From Verrucomicrobiaceae bacterium (GTDB lineage: Bacteria > Verrucomicrobiota > Verrucomicrobiia > Verrucomicrobiales > Verrucomicrobiaceae): DNA of 52,406 bases. The notes beneath the pieces were generated by a model. The model was given only the letters and a program-made list of their open reading frames with translations, did no database searches and had not been told where the DNA came from. A program made the position numbers and the translations under genes. Positions 24,830 through 33,345 of the stretch are shown here, piece after piece. Numbering within the stretch: the stretch's first letter is position 1; every line of letters starts with the position of its first letter. Location of the stretch: positions 1 to 52,406 of the forward strand of contig JARXAL010000202.1 in NCBI GenBank assembly GCA_029865835.1, read 5' to 3'.

Positions 24830-26380
24830 TCAAAAGCTGCGGACAAAGCGGGTGATGATGTTTATCTCATGGTCAATCATTGCAGGTGTCAGGCCTGGAA
24901 AGGTGCCAAGGAACAGAGCCGTGTTCATGATCTCATCGGCACCCGGATAGCTGTCGAGAGCCATTCGGATCGCATTCGGACGATCTTTCCGGAGCTGAAC
25001 GAACACGGGTTGCCTGAGCAAGTTGCCGCCGAAAAGCATGCGGTTGCCGATCTTGTGGTCGTCGAGGTGTTGGCCGAGTTGGCTGTGGGTGAAGGGGGCG
25101 GTGGGGCGGACGCGGATCATGAAGCCGAACCAGGAGCAGTCGGTACGGTGGCCGCTGGTGTCCCAGGTGAAGCCATTCGTTGACCAACCCGTGGCATGAG
25201 TAGGGAGACTGAACTCGAAGTATTCTTCGAGATCCGCAAGGCCACGGCGCAACTGTTCCCAGTTTTGTTTGCGGGCTTCAATGAAGGCGGGCAGTTTTTT
25301 GAGTTGCTTGCGTCCGATCGCAGCCTGGGGGTCCAAGGGCTTCAGGTTAAATCCCAAATGGCTGTAAATGTACTTGTGATCAAAACCGTCGGGAAGTTCG
25401 CCGAGTTGCCACTGGAAACGTTTGTTGCAGGTGTTGTCTTTACCTGAGGGGCACCAGCAGTCGCGACCCCAGTCACGAAAGCTTTCCGCGTAGGTTTTCA
25501 GCGGCGGCCGACGGATGATGCTCACGGCCCCGCCTTCGCCCATGGTCAAGTGATGGGGGGGATAGAAGGACTGAGTGCTGAGATCACCAAAGGTGCCGGT
25601 GGGGGCGGTCAGGAGTGGCGTGGCGGGATTGGAATCATCAATGTGGATGAACGGATGGTTTCCTTGCTCCGCGATCTTCAAAAGGTGATCGAGACCGAGG
25701 GCTTTAGCCTTGGCGACCGGCAGCGTGTAAGTGCAACCGAGGGCGTCGCAGTTGTCTTCGATTAGCCAGAGGTCGTACTTTTTGCAGAAGGCAATCACCG
25801 CGCCAAAATCGAAGGGATTGCCGAGGGTGTGCGCCATCATGACGGCTTTGGTTTTCCCGGGCGCGTAGGCGGCTTCGAGTTGATCCACCCGGACATTCCC
25901 CGTCGAGGGGTCATTGTCGATGAAGACGGGCACGGCACCGACCTGCAGGATCGGAGCGACGGTCGTGGGAAATCCAGCGGCGCAGGTGATGACTTCATCG
26001 CCGGGTTGGATGCGTTTGTGATCCGGAAGCTTGTGGGTGGTGAGCGCTGAAATGGCCACGAGATTCGCTGAGGAGCCGGAATTAACCAGCAGGCAGTGTT
26101 TCACGCCGAGGAGGGCGGCGAGTTCGGTTTCAAAGGCCTCACCCTCGGGGCCCAAGGTGAGCCAAAAGTCGAGCGTGCAAGATACAGCTGCTTCGACCTC
26201 ATCCTCGGTGAACACACGGCCTGCGTAAGGAACGCCATTTTGCCCGGGCACAAAGGTAGCGCGTTGCGGATCGGCGCCGGGGCGGTTTTCGGTGTGGGTG
26301 AGTCGGGAGTACTCGCGGGTAAGGCGCAGGATCTCGGTTTTGATTTCGGAAGAGTTCATTTTGATTTCGGAAGAGGTCAT
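24830..26380 (-). CDS. rfbH: CDP-4-dehydro-6-deoxyglucose 3-dehydratase (E1), RfbH
   Basis: PMP-dependent, iron-sulfur-containing dehydratase that removes the C3 hydroxyl of CDP-4-keto-6-deoxyglucose, the committing step to 3,6-dideoxyhexoses. The aminotransferase fold lacks the usual PLP lysine: FYPPHHLTMGEGGAV has His277 at that place, diagnostic of E1. DCWCPSGKDNTC (Cys308, Cys310, Cys318) supplies cluster cysteines. At 516 residues it is longer than enteric RfbH (about 437). Apparent insertions lie around 225-265 (KALGLDHLLKIAEQGNHPF) and around 410-425 (ATGWSTNGFTWDTSGHRTD). The N-terminus carries a 21-base tandem duplication giving MTSSEIK-MNSSEIK, so either ATG (26380 or 26359) could initiate. 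It lies 12 bases after rfbG. Confidence 0.95.
   Translation of the reverse strand: MTSSEIKMNSSEIKTEILRLTREYSRLTHTENRPGADPQRATFVPGQNGVPYAGRVFTEDEVEAAVSCTLDFWLTLGPEGEAFETELAALLGVKHCLLVNSGSSANLVAISALTTHKLPDHKRIQPGDEVITCAAGFPTTVAPILQVGAVPVFIDNDPSTGNVRVDQLEAAYAPGKTKAVMMAHTLGNPFDFGAVIAFCKKYDLWLIEDNCDALGCTYTLPVAKAKALGLDHLLKIAEQGNHPFIHIDDSNPATPLLTAPTGTFGDLSTQSFYPPHHLTMGEGGAVSIIRRPPLKTYAESFRDWGRDCWCPSGKDNTCNKRFQWQLGELPDGFDHKYIYSHLGFNLKPLDPQAAIGRKQLKKLPAFIEARKQNWEQLRRGLADLEEYFEFSLPTHATGWSTNGFTWDTSGHRTDCSWFGFMIRVRPTAPFTHSQLGQHLDDHKIGNRMLFGGNLLRQPVFVQLRKDRPNAIRMALDSYPGADEIMNTALFLGTFPGLTPAMIDHEINIITRFVRSF
26339..26380 (-). repeat. 21-bp tandem duplication at the rfbH start
   Basis: Two adjacent 21-base units, 26339-26359 and 26360-26380, differ at one base. 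Each contains an in-frame ATG and encodes M-T/N-SSEIK. The duplication gives rfbH two alternative starts seven codons apart. Confidence 0.85.
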
Positions 26381-26392
26381 TGAATAAGGAGT

Positions 26393-27544
26393 CTAAGCCG
26401 CAAGGCAGGTGCGCTGTGTGGAGGGTTGCGCCCAGGGGAGCCCAAGTTCCCGGGCGGTTTCTGCGTAAACATGGATTTGTGAACGAGTCAGAGCTGAAGC
26501 GGTGGTGGTGTGCGGCCTAGCCGCATACCATGCGGCAGTCTCTGCCAAGGTGCGTTCAAAGCTCCAGACTGGTTGCCACTGGAGAAGATGGAAGGCTTTG
26601 TCGATGGCGAGGTTGAGTTTCGAGGCTTCATGGCGTGCGTGAGGATCTGAATGATCCTCCCAGTTGCAGCCTGGAAAATGCTTGAGAAGTTCGTGAACCA
26701 GGTCAGCGACGGTGCGGTTGCTGGTTAGGGAAGGCCCGAAGTTGAAGGCCGATGAGAGGATCGAAGGCGAAGGTCCAAAGTGGGCTTCACTTCCGGTTGC
26801 CGTTGCCATGCTGGCAGCTAACCAAAGATAGCCCGAGAGGGGCTCAAGAACATGCTGCCAGGGTCGCGTCGCCGTCCTATTGCGCACGGGAATCGCCTTG
26901 CTCGATTCGATGGCGCGGATGCAGTCCGGCACGATGCGGTCTGCGGCCCAGTCCCCGCCGCCAATCACATTCCCTGCGCGTGCTGACGCCAGCCGCACCG
27001 AGCTTTCAGGGGCTGAAAAGAAGGAGCTTCGCCAAGCTGAGACAACTAGCTCTGCGCAACCCTTGGAAGCACTGTAGGGGTCGTAGCCGCCCATGGCATC
27101 CTCTTCGCGGTAGCTATGCAGCCATTCCCGGTTTTCATAGCATTTGTCGGTGGTGACGACCACAACGGCGCATGCGTGCCCGCCCTGGCGCACGGCCTCA
27201 AGCACATGGCTGGTTCCCATGACATTGGAGGCGAAGGTTTCAACTGGTATATCGTAGGAGAGGCGAACCAGGGGCTGGGCAGCCATGTGGAAAACCACGT
27301 CTGGTCGAAGTGCGGCCACGACCGTTTCCAATCGTTTGCGATCTGCCAGATCGCCACGGTGATCGGCTTGTAACCGCTGGCTGAGTCCGAGAAGGTCATA
27401 AAGGACCTGATCAGGTTGGGGATCCAAGGCAAAGCCCGTGACCTTCGCCCCAAGTTCGTGTAGCCACTGGCATAACCAACTGCCCTTAAAGCCTGTGTGG
27501 CCCGTGACGAGGACTTTTTTATCTCGATAGAAATTTCCGAACAT
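26393..27544 (-). CDS. rfbG: CDP-glucose 4,6-dehydratase
   Basis: Extended SDR that converts CDP-glucose to CDP-4-keto-6-deoxyglucose with bound NAD+. The 383-residue protein shows KKVLVTGHTGFKGSWLCQWL (family-specific GHTGFKGSWL), HMAAQPLVRLSY, the TTDKCYEN block (about 131-138) and YDPYSASKGCAE with Tyr147 and Lys151. It sits between rfbF and rfbH as in enteric dideoxyhexose clusters, with short gaps of 27 and 12 bases, so the set is probably one operon. Function is secure from motifs and context. Confidence 0.95.
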   Translation of the reverse strand: MFGNFYRDKKVLVTGHTGFKGSWLCQWLHELGAKVTGFALDPQPDQVLYDLLGLSQRLQADHRGDLADRKRLETVVAALRPDVVFHMAAQPLVRLSYDIPVETFASNVMGTSHVLEAVRQGGHACAVVVVTTDKCYENREWLHSYREEDAMGGYDPYSASKGCAELVVSAWRSSFFSAPESSVRLASARAGNVIGGGDWAADRIVPDCIRAIESSKAIPVRNRTATRPWQHVLEPLSGYLWLAASMATATGSEAHFGPSPSILSSAFNFGPSLTSNRTVADLVHELLKHFPGCNWEDHSDPHARHEASKLNLAIDKAFHLLQWQPVWSFERTLAETAAWYAARPHTTTASALTRSQIHVYAETARELGLPWAQPSTQRTCLAA

Positions 27545-27571
27545 AACAGGTGAGTATCAGGGTTGCGCTGT

Positions 27572-28351
27572 TTACCAGACTTTCCAAGGGGCCTCGCCCT
27601 TATCCCAGAGTTCTTCGAGGGTGATCTTGTCACGTAGCGTGTCCATGGGCCGCCAAAAGCCACGATGTCGGTAGGCTGCCAGTTGGTCTTCGGCAGCTAG
27701 GGCTTCCAGAGGTCTGCGCTCCCAGATGGTGGCATCGCCCTCTTTGATGTAATTAAGGACGGAAGGGTCCAGCACAAAAAACCCGCCATTGATCCAGGCT
27801 CCGTCGCCTTCAGGCTTTTCCTGGAACTGTCCGATCAATCGTTCATCGCTGCAATGGAAAAGAAGCGAGCCGTAGCGTCCGGGAGGCTGAACGGCCGTCA
27901 GGGTCGCTCGTTTGCCGTGTTCACGGTGGAAGGCAATGGATGCGCTGATATCCACGTCGGCCACACCATCGCCGTAGGTGAAACAAAAAGCCTCATCGTC
28001 CAGGAAGGGTGCGACACGAGCGAGACGTCCGCCCGTCATCGTGTCATCCCCTGTGTCAACGATGGTAACATTCCAAGGTTCCGCTTTGCGCTTGTGCACC
28101 TCCATCTTGTTGTCAGACATGTGAAAGGTGACATCAGACATGTGCAGGAAGTAATTGGCGAAGTACTCCTTGATCACGTAGCCCTTGTAGCCTGCGCAGA
28201 TGATGAAATCATTGATGCCGTGTGAGGAATACATTTTGAGGATGTGCCAAAGAATGGGACGTCCTCCAATCTCCACCATGGGCTTGGGTTTGAGGTGGGT
28301 TTCCTCCGAAAGACGGGTGCCAAGGCCCCCTGCTAGAATGACGGCTTTCAT
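27572..28351 (-). CDS. rfbF: Glucose-1-phosphate cytidylyltransferase
   Basis: Makes CDP-glucose from CTP and glucose-1-phosphate, the entry to the CDP-dideoxyhexose route. From the ATG at 28351 the protein has 259 residues, the usual length. It begins MKAVILAGGLGTRLSEET with the nucleotidyltransferase loop, then LKPKPMVEIGG, FTYGDGVADVD near 130 and RPMDTLRDK near the C-terminus, all typical of RfbF. The open frame extends to 28504 but those 51 extra residues have no family counterpart, so the later start is preferred. A 157-base gap separates it from gmd and could hold an internal promoter, though I see no clear one. Confidence 0.95.
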   Translation of the reverse strand: MKAVILAGGLGTRLSEETHLKPKPMVEIGGRPILWHILKMYSSHGINDFIICAGYKGYVIKEYFANYFLHMSDVTFHMSDNKMEVHKRKAEPWNVTIVDTGDDTMTGGRLARVAPFLDDEAFCFTYGDGVADVDISASIAFHREHGKRATLTAVQPPGRYGSLLFHCSDERLIGQFQEKPEGDGAWINGGFFVLDPSVLNYIKEGDATIWERRPLEALAAEDQLAAYRHRGFWRPMDTLRDKITLEELWDKGEAPWKVW

Positions 28352-28508
28352 AATGGTTCTTGAATAGACGAGCCTGTGAGACTCATTGGTGGCTTGATGT
28401 TTTCTAACCTTCCGAGCTAGACTTGACTGAGGTTTCCGCTCGATCTGAAGAAGTCCGAACGAAGATCCCCAGCGGCGAAAGAGGGGGAACTGACAATGGT
28501 TCACTGGC

Positions 28509-29561
28509 CTACTGCTTCAGGGTCTTCTCCTTCCGGGCGAGCTCCCAGTCGGCTTCGGTCATGATTTTGACGAGCTCGGCGAAGGTGACCTTCGGTTCCC
28601 AGCCGAGTTCGCGTTTGGCTTTCTCGGGATTGCCAATCAGGAGTTCGACCTCCGCGGGACGGAAGTAGTCGGGATTGACGCGAACGCGGACTTGGCCACT
28701 GGCATCGCGACCGACTTCGTTGACGCCTTCGCCTTCGAAGGTTAGAGGGAGGTCTAGCGTGGAGAATGCGTGCTGGCAGAACTCGCGCACGGTATGCATC
28801 TCATTGGTGGCGCAGACATAGTCACCGGGTTCGTCCCTCTGCAGAATGCGCCACATCATTTCGGTGTACTCGGGGGCGAAGCCCCAGTCGCGCAGGGAGT
28901 CGAGATTGCCGAGTTCAACAACCTCCTGCAGGCCTTCCTTGATGCGGCCGGCGGCACGAGTGATTTTGCGGGTCACAAACGTCTCGCCACGGCGCGGGGA
29001 CTCATGGTTGAACAAAATGCCGTTGCTCGCGTGCAGACCGTAGGACTCCCGGTAATTCACCACGATCCAGTAACCGTAGAGCTTCGCGACGCCGTAGGGC
29101 GAGCGCGGGTAGAATGGGGTCTTCTCGGTTTGGGGCACCTCCTGGACTAGGCCGTAAAGTTCGGAGGTGGAGGCCTGGTAAAAGCGGGCGCGCTTTTCGA
29201 GTCCGGTCTCTTTGATGGCATCGAGAAAACGGAGGGTGCCTACACCGTCCACCTCTGCGGTGTACTCGGGCACCTCGAATGAGACTTTCACATGGCTCTG
29301 AGCGGCGAGGTTGTAGATCTCATCAGGGCCGATCCTTTCCAACAAGCGGTTGAGGTTGCTGGAGTCCGTGAGGTCGCCATGGTGGAGGAAGAGCCGTTGG
29401 CCGTAGATTTCCGGATCTTGGAAAAGGTGTTCGATGCGCTGCGTGTTGAAACTGCTGGAGCGGCGAATCATGCCGTGAACAGTGTAGCCTTTGGCAAGGA
29501 GCTGCTCCGTAAGGTAGGAGCCGTCCTGGCCTGTGATTCCGGTGACGAGAGCGATTTTCAT
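28509..29561 (-). CDS. gmd: GDP-mannose 4,6-dehydratase
   Basis: Converts GDP-D-mannose to GDP-4-keto-6-deoxymannose, precursor of GDP-fucose. The 350-residue extended SDR has [62 protein letters not shown] with the Tyr-x3-Lys pair, and [19 protein letters not shown], all hallmarks of Gmd. The matching synthase fcl is far downstream in the same array (2260), which is unusual because the two genes are normally adjacent. No GDP-mannose pyrophosphorylase gene is in the window. Confidence 0.96.
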   Translation of the reverse strand: MKIALVTGITGQDGSYLTEQLLAKGYTVHGMIRRSSSFNTQRIEHLFQDPEIYGQRLFLHHGDLTDSSNLNRLLERIGPDEIYNLAAQSHVKVSFEVPEYTAEVDGVGTLRFLDAIKETGLEKRARFYQASTSELYGLVQEVPQTEKTPFYPRSPYGVAKLYGYWIVVNYRESYGLHASNGILFNHESPRRGETFVTRKITRAAGRIKEGLQEVVELGNLDSLRDWGFAPEYTEMMWRILQRDEPGDYVCATNEMHTVREFCQHAFSTLDLPLTFEGEGVNEVGRDASGQVRVRVNPDYFRPAEVELLIGNPEKAKRELGWEPKVTFAELVKIMTEADWELARKEKTLKQ

Positions 29562-29609
29562 TAATGATGTAGGAAGCGATGGATCATTGGAGATCGATGA
29601 TGGGAGGAT

Positions 29610-30584
29610 TCAGCTTTTTCCCGGCCGGATCTCCAGCCACTTGGCTGTGAGCGGGCCGGTGGGCGCAAGACAGCGTGCGTTGTCTCCCAGTTCTGCGGGG
29701 ATGAGAACAGTGGCCCCCGGCGAGAGAGCCAGACCGCCCAACATCGCGTCACCCCAGGCCATCATTAGGATCAGATGCTCGCCCGCTCTTCCCACCTCAG
29801 CAGTGCTGCCCACTGGAACAGACCGGCTTCGAATCTGGAATGAGGAACAGACGGCAAGTTCCCCATCGGCGATGGAGGTGAACGGTTCCGGCGCCTTGTC
29901 CTCTAGATTGATACAGCGCAAGGCTTGGGGAAGGTGCAGTTCCCGCGGGTTGCCGTCAGGACCTGAACGGCCCCAATCGTGCATGCGGTAGGTGGTATCG
30001 CTGTTCTGCTGAATCTCGAAAACCATGATGCCGCCTCCGAGCGCATGAACATGCCCGCTTTGCAGAAACAGGCTTTGACCACGGGAGGGGTGCCAGGAAT
30101 TCAACAATTCGTCACAACGGCCCTCTTCAAGTGCTAATTCCAGACCCGGTCGGTCGACGCCGGGCTTGAACCCGGCCAGGATACGCGCTTGAGGGTCCGC
30201 TTGAACAACGTACCAAGCCTCTGTCTTGGGTTCGCCGCCAAGTTCGGCGGCTACTTCTGCAGGCGGGTGGACCTGGATGGAAAGATCTTGGGCAGCGTCA
30301 AGAATCTTGATTAGCAACGGGTAGTGCGCGGCGGGATGCTCCTCGAACTCCGTTCCGAAGACAGCGGAACGATGTTCCATCCAGAGCGAATTCAGAGTTT
30401 TCCCTTGATAAGGACCCTCCGCCACGATGCTTTGGCATTCCGGGCGATCAGAGATTTCCCAGGATTCCCCATATCTGGTGCGTTCATCGGGTAACCTCCG
30501 ACCCAGAACCGTAGCCAATCGGCGTCCACCCCAGGGCCTGGGTTGATAGACCGGCGCAAATCTTAGCGGGCTCAACAATTTCAT
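29610..30584 (-). CDS. manA: Type I mannose-6-phosphate isomerase
   Basis: Cupin-fold zinc enzyme interconverting fructose-6-phosphate and mannose-6-phosphate, feeding GDP-mannose. 324 residues, close to short bacterial type I enzymes. RFAPVYQPRPWGGRRLATVL and YGESWEISDRPE begin the protein. The metal/substrate block PLLIKILDAAQDLSIQVHPP is near 105-125 and KTEAWYV near 136. GHVHALGGGIMVFEIQQNSD holds the second His/Glu set. It sits directly upstream of gmd (48 bases), consistent with supply of the GDP-fucose branch. Confidence 0.92.
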   Translation of the reverse strand: MKLLSPLRFAPVYQPRPWGGRRLATVLGRRLPDERTRYGESWEISDRPECQSIVAEGPYQGKTLNSLWMEHRSAVFGTEFEEHPAAHYPLLIKILDAAQDLSIQVHPPAEVAAELGGEPKTEAWYVVQADPQARILAGFKPGVDRPGLELALEEGRCDELLNSWHPSRGQSLFLQSGHVHALGGGIMVFEIQQNSDTTYRMHDWGRSGPDGNPRELHLPQALRCINLEDKAPEPFTSIADGELAVCSSFQIRSRSVPVGSTAEVGRAGEHLILMMAWGDAMLGGLALSPGATVLIPAELGDNARCLAPTGPLTAKWLEIRPGKS

Positions 30585-30656
30585 CTGCGGATCAAGTCAA
30601 TGAGAGAGCGAGCATCCATCAGAGCAAAGCCGAATGGGGACTCTGATGTCTCGAAT

Positions 30657-32060
30657 TCATGCGCCAGGGAGCGGCGCGCGACCGATTCCCTCTACCCGGA
30701 ATCCGGCGGTGCGCAGAGCCTGGTGATCCAGGAGATTACGACCGTCAAAGACCCAGGCCGGCTTCATCATTTGTTGGAAAATCTGAGCAGGATTCACACT
30801 GCGGAACTCGTCCCACTCAGTGAGCACCAGCAGAGCGTGCGCACCGTTCACTGTCGTCAAGGCGTCTTCGGCCACACGCACCGCCGGGTCGCCCTCTCCA
30901 ACGCCAAGGGCGCTCCGGATATCCTCCGGTTTCACTTTGGGATCGTAAATGTGCAGCACTGCGCGCTCCTGAAGGAGCTGTCGGCAGATGCTAATGGCTG
31001 GCGACTCCCGAGTGTCGTTGGTGTCCTTCTTGAAGGCGAAGCCCCAGATGGCGATTGCTTTGCCCGCCACGGTATTGAACAGGGCTCGGATCACCCTCAC
31101 AGTGAAGCGCCTCTTCTGCCAGTCGTTCATCTGAATGACCTGCTCCCAGTAGGCGGCAGCCTCTGGCAACCCGAAGTGCTCGCATAGATAAACGAGGTTC
31201 AGGACATCCTTTTGAAAACAAGACCCACCGAAACCGACCGAGGCCCGCAGGAACTTGGGGCCAATGCGCGAGTCGGCTCCGATGGCCAAAGCGACCTCAT
31301 CGACGTCCGCTTCGGTCGCTTCGCAAAGGGCTGAAATACTGTTGATCGATGAGATCCTCTGCGCCAGGAAGGCGTTGGCTACAAGCTTCGACAACTCCGA
31401 GGACCAAAGGTTAGTGGTCAAAATACGATCTCGAGGCACCCATTGCGCATACAGATCAACGAGTACCTGCATCGCCTCGCGGCCCTCTGGCGTGGACTCT
31501 CCGCCGATCAGAATACGGTCTGGATTCTCCAAATCCGCCACGGCCGAGCCTTCAGCGAGAAACTCTGGATTCGAAAGCACTTGGTGGCGCATCCCGTTGC
31601 CACTGTGGGCGAGAATCGTATGGATCAACTCCGCAGTCCGAACCGGAATCGTGCTTTTTTCGACGATGATCTTGGGACGATCCGCGCTGCGGGCGATCGT
31701 GCGCGCGACGGCTTCTACAAAGCGCAGGTCCGCCGCCCGATCCATTCCAAGCCCGAAGGTTTTGGTGGGGGTATTGACGCTTACAAAAACCACGTCCGCT
31801 CTCCTCACGGCCGATTCGACGTCAGTGGTAAAGAACAGATTTCGGCCTTTCGCAGCTTTCACCAAATCCTCCAACCCTGGTTCATAAATCGGCAGTTCAT
31901 CCGAATTCCATGCGGCAATGCGCCGCTCGTTGAGATCCACCACCTCAACCCGGCAATCGGGGCATTTGGCTGCAATCATCGCCATTGTCGGGCCTCCGAC
32001 GTAGCCTGCGCCGATACAACAGATGTTGATTTTGGGTGTCATCATAGACTTTGCTTCCAT
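30657..32060 (-). CDS. ugd: UDP-glucose 6-dehydrogenase, eukaryote-like type
   Basis: NAD-dependent four-electron oxidation of UDP-glucose to UDP-glucuronate. The 467-residue protein shows the N-terminal [54 protein letters not shown] and the catalytic thiol in [19 protein letters not shown] (Cys281). [17 protein letters not shown] and LHIYDPKV follow. Length and wording (KCPD near the start, [13 protein letters not shown]) follow the animal/plant UGDH subgroup rather than the shorter enteric Ugd. The start at 32060 has GGAG ten bases upstream; two further ATGs at codons 6 and 7 are possible. The UXS gene directly upstream uses its product. Confidence 0.94.
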   Translation of the reverse strand: MEAKSMMTPKINICCIGAGYVGGPTMAMIAAKCPDCRVEVVDLNERRIAAWNSDELPIYEPGLEDLVKAAKGRNLFFTTDVESAVRRADVVFVSVNTPTKTFGLGMDRAADLRFVEAVARTIARSADRPKIIVEKSTIPVRTAELIHTILAHSGNGMRHQVLSNPEFLAEGSAVADLENPDRILIGGESTPEGREAMQVLVDLYAQWVPRDRILTTNLWSSELSKLVANAFLAQRISSINSISALCEATEADVDEVALAIGADSRIGPKFLRASVGFGGSCFQKDVLNLVYLCEHFGLPEAAAYWEQVIQMNDWQKRRFTVRVIRALFNTVAGKAIAIWGFAFKKDTNDTRESPAISICRQLLQERAVLHIYDPKVKPEDIRSALGVGEGDPAVRVAEDALTTVNGAHALLVLTEWDEFRSVNPAQIFQQMMKPAWVFDGRNLLDHQALRTAGFRVEGIGRAPLPGA

Positions 32061-32084
32061 TGAGTCGTCACTCCGAATTCCCCG

Positions 32085-33020
32085 TTAGAGGACGTGTTTG
32101 AAATGGCGAACCGTGCGTACCAACCCTTCCTGCAGGGGCACCTGCGGTTGCCATGCCAGTTTCTCCTTTGCCAGGGTGATGTCCGGGCGGCGCTGCCGCG
32201 GATCATCTGCTGGCAGCGGAAGATGCACCAAGCGCGAGCGCCCGCCGACTTCGGCAAGCACCTGTTCCGCAAGTTCCAGCATGGTGAATTCTTGCGGATT
32301 GCCGAGGTTGACCGGTCCGGTGAGTCCTTCGCTGTTCATCAAGCGGACAAAGCCCTCCACCAGATCATCCACATAGCAGAAGCTGCGGGTTTGGGTGCCA
32401 TCGCCATAAATCGTGAGGTCCTCGCCGCGCAACGCCTGAACGATGAAATTAGACACCACTCGACCGTCGCCCGCCTGCATTCGGGGGCCGTAGGTGTTGA
32501 AGATGCGCGCTACACGAATATCGACGCCGTTTTGCCGGTGGTAATCGAAGAAGAGCGTTTCAGCGACACGCTTGCCCTCGTCATAGCAGGATCGCTGGCC
32601 CACTGGATTGACGTTGCCCCAGTAGGACTCGGGTTGAGGATGGATGATGGGATCACCATAGACTTCAGAAGTAGAGGCCTGAAACACCCGGGCACCGATT
32701 CGTTTGGCCAAGCCGAGCACGTTGATCGCGCCCATCACCGAGGTCTTGATGGTCTTGATGGGGTTCTGCTGATAGTGGCGAGGAGAGGCCGGACAAGCCA
32801 AGTTGTAGATTTGATCCACCTCAAGGCGGATGGGCTCAGTCACGTCATGACGGACCAGTTCGAAATCCGGATGCTGGATCAGGTGACTGACATTTTCCCT
32901 CCGCCCGGTGAAAAAATTATCCAGACATAACACTTGATGCCCAAGGGACAAAAGTTTCTCGCACAAATGCGACCCTAAAAATCCTGCACCGCCTGTGACT
33001 AATATTACTTTTTTTTCCAT
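32085..33020 (-). CDS. uxs: UDP-glucuronate decarboxylase (UDP-xylose synthase)
   Basis: Extended SDR that decarboxylates UDP-glucuronate to UDP-xylose. 311 residues: [52 protein letters not shown] (a UXS signature), [26 protein letters not shown] with Tyr and Lys of the active site, and [11 protein letters not shown]. It is the first gene of the minus-strand array, 24 bases before ugd, so xylose (and possibly glucuronate) is predicted in the polymer. The start is followed by an A8 run in codons 2-4. Confidence 0.95.
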   Translation of the reverse strand: MEKKVILVTGGAGFLGSHLCEKLLSLGHQVLCLDNFFTGRRENVSHLIQHPDFELVRHDVTEPIRLEVDQIYNLACPASPRHYQQNPIKTIKTSVMGAINVLGLAKRIGARVFQASTSEVYGDPIIHPQPESYWGNVNPVGQRSCYDEGKRVAETLFFDYHRQNGVDIRVARIFNTYGPRMQAGDGRVVSNFIVQALRGEDLTIYGDGTQTRSFCYVDDLVEGFVRLMNSEGLTGPVNLGNPQEFTMLELAEQVLAEVGGRSRLVHLPLPADDPRQRRPDITLAKEKLAWQPQVPLQEGLVRTVRHFKHVL

Positions 33021-33345
33021 ACTTTACTTTATTAGATGAGCGCTTGTTAAAACGGATTGATCGAACCTCGATTGAGGCTTGATTGGTTTCGAAGTTTGGT
33101 TTGTGGTGGTTGACCAGTACCCATTTTCCATGTCATCATTAGCTATGACACTTTTTAAGTAGCTGCCGCCATTGGTCGCAGAACAGGCGGCCTAGAAAAT
33201 GTGGAAATCGTATGCTCTGAATCAGGTGATATGTTCCAGTCATGGAGGCCCAACCGCTATGTCTCGATGGTTTAGAAAAACCTAAATAAAGATTTAATTA
33301 GGTCTCTGGAGCCAACTCCGGGTTTCCAGGTGCGGTAGTCAGGGC
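33021..33345. promoter_or_regulatory. Divergent intergenic region between the minus-strand array and the O-antigen ligase gene
   Basis: The 325 bases hold no gene. They must contain the promoter of the 33-kb minus-strand array and that of the plus-strand polymer genes. It is A+T-richer than the flanks. The clearest element is a dyad ACCTAA...TTAGGT spanning 33280-33303, inside which lies the TAAATAAAGATTTAA motif shared with two other upstream regions (see separate entries). No confident -35/-10 pair is claimed. Confidence 0.45.
33280..33303. promoter_or_regulatory. Operator-like dyad with TAAATAAA motif
   Basis: Inverted repeat ACCTAA-N12-TTAGGT with A+T-rich centre, 43 bases upstream of the ligase start. 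The core TAAATAAAGATTTAA (33283-33297) closely resembles TAAATAAAGGTTTAT on the minus strand at 36665-36680 and TAAATAAACACTTAG at 35027-35041. A regulator site is inferred from recurrence only. Confidence 0.4.
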
